Shown here piece after piece: positions 1 to 10,808 of a stretch of DNA of 64,000 nucleotides. The DNA comes from Trichomonas vaginalis G3 (lineage: Eukaryota > Parabasalia > Trichomonadida > Trichomonadidae), in contig NC_067207.1 of the NCBI RefSeq assembly GCF_026262505.1, positions 31,464,082 through 31,528,081 on the forward strand. The letters are read 5' to 3'. Within the stretch, counting starts at the first letter, position 1; the number at the start of each line of letters is the position of its first letter. The translations under genes were made by a program, and so were the position numbers. The notes under the pieces are model-generated. The model saw only the letters and a list, made by a program, of their open reading frames with translations, ran no database searches and was not told where the DNA came from.

Positions 1-139
1 ATTTTGTTGTTGAATTCAGCAAAAATAATGTTTAGGGTAGATGGTTTTTAGGTGTCACTACGTCACCATGTCACCAGGTTAATTAACTTCTCTTAAAATT
101 ACTGACAACATGACATTTAGACAACAGTCCAGGAAATAT

Positions 140-3100
140 ATTTTATCGTATATGTTTTGTCATGATTTTATCGTTTATGTTTTGTCATGACTTCATCGTA
201 ATGAACGTAAATGTTTTGTCATGATTTCATCGTATATGTTTTGTCAAACATGAACGTAAATGTTTTGTCAAACATGAACGTAAATGTTTTGTCATGATTT
301 AATCGTAATGAGTGTAAATGATTTCATATAATTGCTTACCTCGGAAACCGAGAGAAGAGATTCCATATGAAAATCGCAAGAATTTGGCTCCTGGTTTGAA
401 ATATTATTATGTTCATAGACTTCATCGTATATGTTTTGTCAAACATGAGCGTATATGTTTTGTCATGATTTCATCGTACATGTTTTGTCATGATTTCATC
501 GTATATGCTTTGTCATGATGATTTCATCGAAACTAAACGTATATGTTTTGTCATGATTTCATCGTACATGTTTTGTCATGATTTCATCGTAATGAGTGTA
601 AATGAACCAAAAATAATGTTTACGTTCATGTTTGACAACACAGCAGGGGAAGGCAGTTATGAATTATTTTTGAAGAACTGAAGGTGCTACCATGTTACCA
701 TGTGCTACCAGGTCATTTAACTTCTCTGAAAAAGTGTGACAACATGACATTTTGACAACAACACAGGAAATAAATGTTTACGTATATGTTTTGTCAAGAC
801 CTCATCGTATATGTTTTGTCATGATTTCTTCGTATATGTTTTGTCATGATTTCTTCATCGTAATGAGTGTAAATGATCCAAAAATAATGTTTAGGTGAAG
901 AGGTGAGATCTCACCTCTTTTCTCACCTCTTTTCTCACCTCATTGAATTTTCATGATTTCTTCATCGTAATGAGCGTATATGTTTTGTCAAACATGAGCG
1001 TATATGTTTTGTCAAGACTTCTTCATCGTAATGAGCGTAAATGATTTGTCATGATTTCTTCATCGTAATGAGCGTATATGTTTTGTCAAACATGAGCGTA
1101 AATGTTTTGTCAAGACTTCTTCGTATATGTTTTGTCATGACTTCTTCGTATATGTTTTGTCATGACTTCTTCATCGTAATGAGCGTATATGTTTTGTCAA
1201 ACATGAGCGTAAATGATTTGTCATGATTTCTTCATCGTAATGAGCGTATATGTTTTGTCATGATTTCTTCATCGTAATGAGCGTATATGTTTTGTCGAAA
1301 CTTCATCGTATATGTTTTGTCATGATTTCTTCATCGTAATGAGCGTAAATGATCCAAAAATAATGTTTAGGTGAAGAGGTGAGATCTCACCTCTTTTCTC
1401 ACCTCTTTTCTCACCTCATTGAATTTTCATGATTTCTTCATCGTAATGAGCGTATATGTTTTGTCAAACATGAGCGTATATGTTTTGTCGAAACTTCATC
1501 GTATATGTTTTGTCATGATTTCTTCATCGTAATGAGCGTAAATGTTTTGTCAAACATGAACGTATATGTTTTGTCAAGACTTCTTCATCGTAATGAACGT
1601 AAATGTTTTGTCAAGACTTCTTCATCGTAATGAGCGTAAATGATCCAAAAATAATGTTTATGTTAGAATGTTAGATCTAACACCTTTTCTCACCTCTTTT
1701 CTCACCTCATTGAATTTTCATGATTTCTTCATCGTAATGAGCGTATATGTTTTGTCATGATTTCTTCATCGTAATGAGCGTATATGTTTTGTCAAACATG
1801 AACGTATATGTTTTGTCATGATTTCATCGTACAGGTTTTGTCATGATTTCATTGTATATGCTTTGTCATGATGATTTCATCGTAATGAGCGTAAATGATT
1901 TGTCAAACATGAGCGTAAATGATTTGTCATGATTTCTTCATCGTAATGAGCGTATATGTTTTGTCATGATTTCTTCATCGTAATGAGCGTATATGTTTTG
2001 TCATGATTTCTTCGTATATGTTTTGTCATGACTTCTTCATCGTAATGAGCGTAAATGTTTTGTCAAACATGAACGTATATGTTTTGTCATGATTTCTTCA
2101 TCGTAATGAGCGTAAATGATCCAAAAATAATGTTTAGGTGAAGAGGTGAGATCTCACCTCTTTTCTCACCTCTTTTCTCACCTCATTGAATTTTCATGAT
2201 TTCTTCATCGTAATGAGCGTATATGTTTTGTCAAACATGAGCGTATATGTTTTGTCGAAACTTCATCGTATATGTTTTGTCATGATTTCTTCATCGTAAT
2301 GAGCGTAAATGTTTTGTCAAACATGAACGTATATGTTTTGTCAAGACTTCTTCATCGTAATGAACGTAAATGTTTTGTCAAGACTTCTTCATCGTAATGA
2401 GCGTAAATAATTTGTCATGATTTCTTCATCGTAATGAGCGTATATGTTTTGTCAAACATGAGCGTAAATGTTTTGTCAAGACTTCTTCGTATATGTTTTG
2501 TCATGACTTCTTCGTATATGTTTTGTCATGACTTCTTCATCGTAATGAGCGTATATGTTTTGTCAAACATGAGCGTAAATGATTTGTCATGATTTCTTCA
2601 TCGTAATGAGCGTATATGTTTTGTCGAAACTTCATCGTATATGTTTTGTCATGATTTCTTCATCGTAATGAACGTAAATGATCCAAAAATAATGTTTAGG
2701 TGAAGAGGTGAGATCTCACCTCTTTTCTCACCTCTTTTCTCACCTCATTGAATTTTCATGATTTCTTCATCGTAATGAGCGTATATGTTTTGTCAAACAT
2801 GAGCGTATATGTTTTGTCGAAACTTCATCGTATATGTTTTGTCATGATTTCTTCATCGTAATGAGCGTAAATGTTTTGTCAAACATGAACGTATATGTTT
2901 TGTCAAGACTTCTTCATCGTAATGAACGTAAATGTTTTGTCAAGACTTCTTCATCGTAATGAGCGTAAATGATCCAAAAATAATGTTTATGTTAGAATGT
3001 TAGATCTAACACCTTTTCTCACCTCTTTTCTCACCTCATTGAATTTTCATGATTTCTTCATCGTAATGAGCGTATATGTTTTGTCATGATTTCTTCATCG

Positions 3101-4950
3101 TAATGAGCGTATATGTTTTGTCAAACATGAACGTAAATGTTTTGTCAAGACTTCTTCGTATATGTTTTGTCATGATTTCTTCGTATATGTTTTGTCATGA
3201 TTTCTTCATCGTAATGAGCGTAAATGATTTGTCAAACATGAGCGTAAATGATTTGTCATGATTTCTTCATCGTAATGAGCGTATATGTTTTGTCATGATT
3301 TCTTCATCGTAATGAGCGTATATGTTTTGTCATGATTTCTTCGTATATGTTTTGTCATGATTTCTTCATCGTAATGAGCGTATATGTTTTGTCAAGACTT
3401 CTTCGTATATGTTTTGTCATGATTTCTTCGTATATGTTTTGTCATGATTTCTTCATCGTAATGAGCGTAAATGATTTGTCATGATTTCTTCATCGTAATG
3501 AGCGTATATGTTTTGTCAAACATGAACGTAAATGTTTTGTCAAGACTTCTTCGTATATGTTTTGTCATGATTTCTTCGTATATGTTTTGTCATGATGATT
3601 TCATCGTAATGAGCGTAAATGATTTGTCAAACATGAGCGTAAATGATTTGTCATGATTTCTTCATCGTAATGAGCGTATATGTTTTGTCATGATTTCTTC
3701 ATCGTAATGAGCGTATATGTTTTGTCATGATTTCTTCGTATATGTTTTGTCATGACTTCTTCATCGTAATGAGCGTATATGTTTTGTCGAAACTTCATCG
3801 TATATGTTTTGTCATGATTTCTTCATCGTAATGAGCGTAAATGATCCAAAAATAATGTTTAGGTGAAGAGGTGAGATCTCACCTCTTTTCTCACCTCTTT
3901 TCTCACCTCATTGAATTTTCATGATTTCTTCATCGTAATGAGCGTATATGTTTTGTCAAACATGAGCGTATATGTTTTGTCGAAACTTCATCGTATATGT
4001 TTTGTCATGATTTCTTCATCGTAATGAGCGTAAATGTTTTGTCAAACATGAACGTATATGTTTTGTCAAGACTTCTTCATCGTAATGAGCGTAAATGATC
4101 CAAAAATAATGTTTATGTTAGAATGTTAGATCTAACACCTTTTCTCACCTCTTTTCTCACCTCATTGAATTTTCATGATTTCTTCATCGTAATGAGCGTA
4201 TATGTTTTGTCATGATTTCTTCATCGTAATGAGCGTATATGTTTTGTCAAACATGAACGTATATGTTTTGTCATGATTTCTTCGTAAATGTTTTGTCATG
4301 ATTTCTTCATCGTAATGAGCGTAAATGATTTGTCAAACATGAGCGTAAATGATTTGTCATGATTTCTTCATCGTAATGAGCGTAAATGACCCAAAAATAA
4401 TGTTTAGGGTAGATGGTTTTTAGGTTATTCAATAATGAATTATTTTTGAAGAACTGAAGGTGTCACTACGTCACCATGTGTCACCAGGTAATTTAACTTC
4501 TCTGAAAAAATGAGACAACATGACATTTAGACAACAACACAGGAGGAAGGCAGTTATGACTTCATCGTAAATGTTTTGTCAAACATGAACGTATATGTTT
4601 TGTCATGATTTCTTATCGTAATGAGCGTAAATGTTTTGTCAAACATGAACGTAAATGTTTTGTCAAGACTTCTTCATCGTATATGTTTTGTCAAGACTTC
4701 TTCATCGTAATGAGTGTAAATGTTTTGTCAAGACTTCTTCATCGGAATGAGCGTAAATGTTTTGTCAAACATGAACGTAAATGTTTTGTCAAGACTTCTT
4801 CATCGTATATGTTTTGTCAAGACTTCTTCATCGTAATGAACGTAAATGTTTTGTCAAGACTTCTTCATCGGAATGAGCGTAAATGATCCAAAAATAATGT
4901 TTATGTTAGAATGTTAGATCTAACACCTTTTCTAACATGTTTTCTAACAT
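140..4950 (+). repeat. Modular short-repeat array, left arm
   Basis: The array is built from interchangeable blocks of about 18-30 bp: CGTAAATG or CGTATATG followed by TTTTGTC; then CATGATTTCTTCAT, AAGACTTCTTCAT or AAACATGAACG; then CGTAATGAGCG. About every 300-600 bp a larger block returns, with AAAATAATGTTTA followed by a GATC-centred palindrome and TCACCTC repeats (for example near 899, 1376, 2144, 2703 and 3867), or a variant with TGTTAGATCTAACA (near 1670, 2999, 4125 and 4910). This higher-order structure points to unequal exchange or rolling amplification. Several frames stay open for 60-93 codons because the unit lacks stops in them; I do not regard these as genes. Confidence 0.9.
331..423 (+). 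pseudogene. KilA-N gene fragment embedded in the array
   Basis: About 93 bp that do not fit the repeat unit match 29287-29381, inside the whole KilA-N gene of element 2. The shared peptide includes PREEIPYENRKNLAPGLK. A mirrored copy sits at 8960-9051. The array therefore captured part of a KilA-N gene before, or while, the inverted repeat formed. Confidence 0.85.
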
Positions 4951-4956
4951 GGAGGA

Positions 4957-5230
4957 TTTCATTAGATATACACATTCTTCCTTCATTTCATTCTATACAC
5001 AATTTACATCATAGACGATTTAATAGATATAATACTTTACTGTTTCATTAGATATACACATTCTTCCTTCATTTCATTCTATACACAATTTACATCATAG
5101 ACGATTTAATAGATATAATACTTTACTGTTTCATCTGATATAAACATTCTTCCTTCATTTCATTCTATACACAATTTACATCATAGACGATTTAATAGAT
5201 ATAATACTTTACTATTTCATCTGATATAAA
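4957..5230. repeat. 86-bp tandem repeat in the palindrome spacer
   Basis: Copies start at 4957, 5043 and 5129, with a partial fourth at 5215. Each begins TTTCATTAGATATA or TTTCATCTGATATA and ends ATAATACTTTACT. The first copy overlaps the inner end of the left arm, and the opening of this unit also appears inverted at 5291-5316, so the array took part in forming the inverted repeat. Confidence 0.9.
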
Positions 5231-5290
5231 CATTATTTGTTGAAAGTATCCTAAAAATATTTGATGGACTTTAACTAAAATAATGTTTAG

Positions 5291-8200
5291 GGAAGAATGT
5301 GTATATCTAATGAAATCCTCCATGTTAGAAAACATGTTAGAAAAGGTGTTAGATCTAACATTCTAACATAAACATTATTTTTGGATCATTTACGCTCATT
5401 CCGATGAAGAAGTCTTGACAAAACATTTACGTTCATTACGATGAAGAAGTCTTGACAAAACATATACGATGAAGAAGTCTTGACAAAACATTTACGTTCA
5501 TGTTTGACAAAACATTTACGCTCATTCCGATGAAGAAGTCTTGACAAAACATTTACACTCATTACGATGAAGAAGTCTTGACAAAACATATACGATGAAG
5601 AAGTCTTGACAAAACATTTACGTTCATGTTTGACAAAACATTTACGCTCATTACGATAAAGAAATCATGACAAAACATATACGTTCATGTTTGACAAAAC
5701 ATTTACGATGAAGTCATAACTGCCTTCCTCCTGTGTTGTTGTCTAAATGTCATGTTGTCTCATTTTTTCAGAGAAGTTAAATTACCTGGTGACACATGGT
5801 GACGTAGTGACACCTTCAGTTCTTCAAAAATAATTCATTATTGAATAACCTAAAAACCATCTACCCTAAACATTATTTTTGGGTCATTTACGCTCATTAC
5901 GATGAAGAAATCATGACAAATCATTTACGCTCATGTTTGACAAATCATTTACGCTCATTACGATGAAGAAATCATGACAAAACATTTACGAAGAAATCAT
6001 GACAAAACATATACGTTCATGTTTGACAAAACATATACGCTCATTACGATGAAGAAATCATGAAAATTCAATGAGGTGAGAAAAGAGGTGAGAAAAGGTG
6101 TTAGATCTAACATTCTAACATAAACATTATTTTTGGATCATTTACGCTCATTACGATGAAGAAGTCTTGACAAAACATTTACGTTCATTACGATGAAGAA
6201 GTCTTGACAAAACATATACGTTCATGTTTGACAAAACATTTACGCTCATTACGATGAAGAAATCATGACAAAACATATACGATGAAGTTTCGACAAAACA
6301 TATACGCTCATGTTTGACAAAACATATACGCTCATTACGATGAAGAAATCATGAAAATTCAATGAGGTGAGAAAAGAGGTGAGAAAAGAGGTGAGATCTC
6401 ACCTCTTCACCTAAACATTATTTTTGGATCATTTACGCTCATTACGATGAAGAAATCATGACAAACATATACGTTCATGTTTGACAAAAACATTTACGCT
6501 CATTACGATGAAGAAGTCATGACAAAACATATACGAAAGAAATCATGACAAACATATACGCTCATTACGATGAAGAAATCATGACAAATCATTTACGCTC
6601 ATGTTTGACAAATCATTTACGCTCATTACGATGAAGAAATCATGAAAATTCAATGAGGTGAGAAAAGAGGTGAGAAAAGAGGTGAGATCTCACCTCTTCA
6701 CCTAAACATTATTTTTGGATCATTTACGCTCATTACGATGAAGAAATCATGACAAAACATATACGTTCATGTTTGACAAAACATTTACGCTCATTACGAT
6801 GAAGAAGTCATGACAAAACATATACGAAGAAATCATGACAAAACATATACGCTCATTACGATGAAGAAATCATGACAAAACATATACGCTCATTACGATG
6901 AAGAAATCATGACAAATCATTTACGCTCATGTTTGACAAATCATTTACGCTCATTACGATGAAATCATCATGACAAAACATATACGAAGAAATCATGACA
7001 AAACATATACGAAGAAGTCTTGACAAAACATTTACGTTCATGTTTGACAAAACATATACGCTCATTACGATGAAGAAATCATGACAAAACATATACGCTC
7101 ATTACGATGAAGAAATCATGAAAATTCAATGAGGTGAGAAAAGAGGTGAGAAAAGGTGTTAGATCTAACATTCTAACATAAACATTATTTTTGGATCATT
7201 TACGCTCATTACGATGAAGAAGTCTTGACAAAACATTTACGTTCATTACGATGAAGAAGTCTTGACAAAACATTTATACGTTCATGTTTGACAAAACATT
7301 TACGCTCATTACGATGAAGAAATCATGACAAAACATATACGATGAAGTTTCGACAAAACATATACGCTCATGTTTGACAAAACATATACGCTCATTACGA
7401 TGAAGAAATCATGAAAATTCAATGAGGTGAGAAAAGAGGTGAGAAAAGAGGTGAGATCTCACCTCTTCACCTAAAACATTATTTTTGGATCATTTACGCT
7501 CATTACGATGAAGAAATCATGACAAAACATATACGTTCATGTTTGACAAAACATTTACGCTCATTACGATGAAGAAGTCATGACAAAACATATACGAAGA
7601 AATCATGACAAAACATATACGCTCATTACGATGAAGAAATCATGACAAAACATATACGCTCATTACGATGAAGAAATCATGACAAATCATTTACGCTCAT
7701 GTTTGACAAATCATTTACGCTCATTACGATGAAATCATCATGACAAAGCATATACGATGAAATCATGACAAAACATGTACGCTCATGTTTGACAAAACAT
7801 ATACGCTCATTACGATGAAGAAATCATGACAAATCATTTACGCTCATTACGATGAAGAAGTCTTGACAAAACATATACGCTCATGTTTGACAAAACATAT
7901 ACGCTCATTACGATGAAGAAGTCATGAAAATTCAATGAGGTGAGAAAAGAGGTGAGAAAAGAGGTGAGATCTCACCTCTTCACCTAAACATTATTTTTGG
8001 ATCATTTACACTCATTACGATGAAGAAGTCATGACAAAACATATACGAAGAAATCATGACAAAACATATACGCTCATTACGATGAAGAAATCATGACAAA
8101 ACATATACGCTCATTACGATGAAGAAATCATGACAAATCATTTACGCTCATGTTTGACAAATCATTTACGCTCATTACGATGAAATCATCATGACAAAGC

Positions 8201-9250
8201 ATATACGATGAAATCATCATGAAAAAGCATATACGATGAAATCATGACAAAACATGTACGATGAAATCATGACAAAACATGTACGCTCATGTTTGACAAA
8301 ACATATACGCTCATTACGATGAAGAAATCATGACAAATCATTTACGCTCATTACGATGAAGAAGTCTTGACAAAACATATACGCTCATGTTTGACAAAAC
8401 ATATACGCTCATTACGATGAAGAAATCATGAAAATTCAATGAGGTGAGAAAAGAGGTGAGAAAAGAGGTGAGATCTCACCTCTTCACCTAAACATTTATT
8501 TTGGATCATTTACACTCATTACGATGAAGAAATCATGACAAAACATATACGAAGAAATCATGACAAAACATATACGATGAGGTCTTGACAAAACATATAC
8601 GTAAACATTTATTTCCTGTGTTGTTGTCAAAATGTCATGTTGTCACACTTTTTCAGAGAAGTTAAATGACCTGGTAGCACATGGTAAACATGGTAGCACC
8701 TTCAGTTCTTCAAAAATAATTCATAACTGCCTTCCCCTGCTGTGTTGTCAAACATGAACGTAAACATTATTTTTGGTTCATTTACATCATTACGATGAAA
8801 TCATGACAAAACATGTACGATGAAATCATGACAAAACATATACGTTTGTTTCGATGAAATCATCATGACAAAGCATATACGATGAAATCATGACAAAACA
8901 TGTACGATGAAATCATGACAAAACATATACGCTCATGTTTGACAAAAACATATACGATGAAGTCTATGAACATAATAATATTTCAAACCAGGAGCCAAAT
9001 TCTTGCGATTTTCATATGGAATCTCTTCTCTCGGTTTCCGAGGTAAGCAATTATATGAAATCATTTACACTCATTACGATTAAATCATGACAAAAATTTA
9101 CGTTCATGTTTGACAAAACATTTACGTTCATGTTTGACAAAACATATACGATGAAATCATGACAAAACATTTACGTTCATTACGATGAAGTCATGACAAA
9201 ACATAAACGATAAAAATCATGACAAAACATATACGATAAAATATATTTCC
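5291..9250 (-). repeat. Modular short-repeat array, right arm
   Basis: This is the reverse complement of the left-arm array, with the same blocks in mirrored order but fewer higher-order units. GATC-centred palindromes or their TTAGATCTAA variants occur near 5350, 6100, 6395, 6685, 7160, 7450, 7965 and 8470. The order of blocks at both ends matches the left arm; the interior differs by whole-unit gains or losses. Confidence 0.9.
8960..9051 (-). pseudogene. KilA-N gene fragment, mirrored copy
   Basis: Mirror image of the fragment at 331-423, again matching 29287-29381 on the opposite strand. It lies at the corresponding place in the right arm, so it was duplicated together with the arm. Confidence 0.85.
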
Positions 9251-9373
9251 TGGACTGTTGTCTAAATGTCATGTTGTCAGTAATTTTAAGAGAAGTTAAT
9301 TAACCTGGTGACATGGTGACGTAGTGACACCTAAAAACCATCTACCCTAAACATTATTTTTGCTGAATTCAAC

Positions 9374-9460
9374 AACAAAATGAACGAGGTCAGGATGTAT
9401 GCAAATACCTTTGAATTCATTCATAAATGCCTTAGTAAGCTCATAAAATGCTTGTTTTTG
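9374..9460 (-). repeat. Partial duplicate of the adjacent KilA-N segment
   Basis: About 86 bp here repeat 9576-9660 almost base for base, both beginning CAACAAAATGAACGAGGTC on the plus strand. The first copy abuts the outer end of the palindrome, so the palindrome boundary falls inside a KilA-N sequence. Confidence 0.85.
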
Positions 9461-9743
9461 CATTCTCTACTGTATCTTCGAGTTCTTCTTCATCTAACTT
9501 CTCATGAACTTTCTTATCTATGGAGTCCATAATATCTTTGACATAAAATGCATACTTTACAGAGCACCATTCAGCAACAAAATGAACGAGGTCAGGATGT
9601 ATGCAAATACCTTTGAATTCATTCATAAATGCCTTAGTAAGCTCATAAAATGTTTGTTTTGAGGTCGAGCCACTTTTGGCTTGACCGTATTCTTTCAACC
9701 AAAACTCAAGAATTTTCCTGTGTGAATTTTGTATAAAAAGCAA
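9441..9743 (-). pseudogene. KilA-N domain fragment
   Basis: The translated segment contains TFYELTKAFMNEFKG, then IHPDLVHFVAEWCSVKYAF and VKDIMDSI, a pattern typical of the many trichomonad proteins with a KilA-N domain, a DNA-binding domain of large DNA viruses and phages. It is a partial, broken copy. It lies between the palindrome and the HNH gene. A related but whole gene lies at 29065-29892. Confidence 0.6.
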
Positions 9744-9774
9744 CCGTCTGAATTCAGGCGGTTGTTATATTCTT

Positions 9775-9950
9775 CACAAAACATTTACGCTCATTACGAT
9801 GAAGAAGTCTTGACAAAACATGTACGATTAAATCATGACAAAACATATACGAAGAAGTCTTGACAAAACATGTACGATGAAATCATGACAAAACATGTAC
9901 GATGAAATCATGACAAAACATTTACGATTAAATCATGACAAATCATTTAT
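9775..9950 (-). repeat. Outlying block of the short-repeat array
   Basis: Units such as ACATGTACGAT, TAAATCATGACAAA and GAAGAAGTCTTGACAAA recur here outside the inverted repeat, so the same repeat family spreads beyond the palindrome boundary. Downstream, AATGTTTGTCCTAC occurs twice (about 9972 and 10012). Confidence 0.8.
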
Positions 9951-10021
9951 GTTATACAGTAATGTTAGTCATGAATGTTTGTCCTACGTGTTGGCGTTAG
10001 TGTTGAAAAATAATGTTTGTC

Positions 10022-10726
10022 CTACATGAAGCCGTACAAGCGTTTGAATTTGTTTATGCATAAGATTACTCTCTTGTTTTCTGTATCTATCATACAAACA
10101 TAAGCAGCACCTGTTTTTGTAAAGTTTATATGAAGTTTTCGATAGTTAAGACCTGTATAATAATAGAATGCGTCCTCATTCTCAACATAGTAGTAGAACT
10201 CAAACGAATGCTTACCATAATCTGTTATTTCAACAGCTTCGTCAGATATTTCATCAACGAACTCATAAACTATATCGCCATACTTGCTTTTATTTCTATT
10301 GTTTTCAGATTTAGAACACCAACGAAGGTTTGAGATTCTGTTGTCCGTTCTATCATGATTTATATGGTCTATTTCTTTCAAATTGTTTGGATTTTCAATC
10401 CACTGTTCTGCAATAATTCTATGCTTTAAATGTGTTTTGTTGTTTAAACTAAGCTCAATATAACCATGATTATTTAAGCATTCACTCTTAATATGTTTGT
10501 TTTTCTTTCGACGAATAGTAAAAGGATATGTCGTACAAATCTCATAATCTTCATGATTTCTCAATGTTTCCCATTGAGTTTGTTCCCCACTAACGTTCTC
10601 ATTGACGTCCTCAATATCTTCTTCCTCACTGAACTCGTCAATATTTTCACTAGCTCCTTCTGTAATGTTTTCATCGGCATTGTCATTGACTTCTTCTGTA
10701 ATGTTAGATGTTGTTGTTTCGCTCAT
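10022..10726 (-). CDS. HNH endonuclease with NUMOD4-like segment and extra C-terminal domain
   Basis: 234 residues from an ATG. Residues 1-50 are acidic and low in complexity. Residues 52-75 (WETLRNHEDYEI) resemble the NUMOD4 DNA-binding motif of homing endonucleases. Residues 101-147 carry the HNH signature: HRIIAEQW, EIDHINHDRTDNRISNLRW and a trailing NNRNK. Family knowledge predicts a metal-dependent DNA nuclease, perhaps acting as a selfish homing or element-exclusion enzyme. Residues about 169-234 form a separate domain related to the 94-residue gene in the terminal repeats of element 2, sharing KH(S/T)F and an ending CI.K...LY.F. The gene is divergent from the helicase at 10809. A second HNH gene of similar build is at 42051-42734. 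The HNH call is strong; the biological role is inference. Confidence 0.85.
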   Translation of the reverse strand: MSETTTSNITEEVNDNADENITEGASENIDEFSEEEDIEDVNENVSGEQTQWETLRNHEDYEICTTYPFTIRRKKNKHIKSECLNNHGYIELSLNNKTHLKHRIIAEQWIENPNNLKEIDHINHDRTDNRISNLRWCSKSENNRNKSKYGDIVYEFVDEISDEAVEITDYGKHSFEFYYYVENEDAFYYYTGLNYRKLHINFTKTGAAYVCMIDTENKRVILCINKFKRLYGFM

Positions 10727-10808
10727 GTTCTTTCACTAATGTTAAAAAGTTATGTTGTACGAATTTTGAACAGAATTTAGAGCAGTTATGAAACAATGAA
10801 GTATTTTT

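Larger units (their letters stand above)
1..9381. repeat. Giant imperfect inverted repeat (about 9.4 kb)
   Basis: Bases 1-21 are the exact reverse complement of 9361-9381, and the two halves mirror each other through to the centre. The left arm is 1-4981, the right arm 5291-9381, and the spacer 4982-5290. The arms differ in length by about 900 bp and by many small insertions and deletions. They are therefore old or separately expanded, and not a simple mirrored assembly artefact. The palindrome reaches base 1, so it may continue leftwards. The arms consist of short modular repeats and hold no convincing gene. Confidence 0.9.

Noticed and set aside
318-7092. Open frames of 60-93 codons inside the 9-kb array (peptides such as MFCHDFFIVMSV)
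   Set aside because: They follow the repeat unit in several frames and on both strands, recur in mirrored form and have no start-site motif. They are by-products of a stop-poor repeat.
140-9250. CRISPR-like array
   Set aside because: Modules are shuffled, spacers are not unique, and there are no cas-like genes; the setting is a eukaryotic genome.
1-9381. Telomere or subtelomeric array
   Set aside because: No TTAGGG-type unit is present, and genes continue on the right side.
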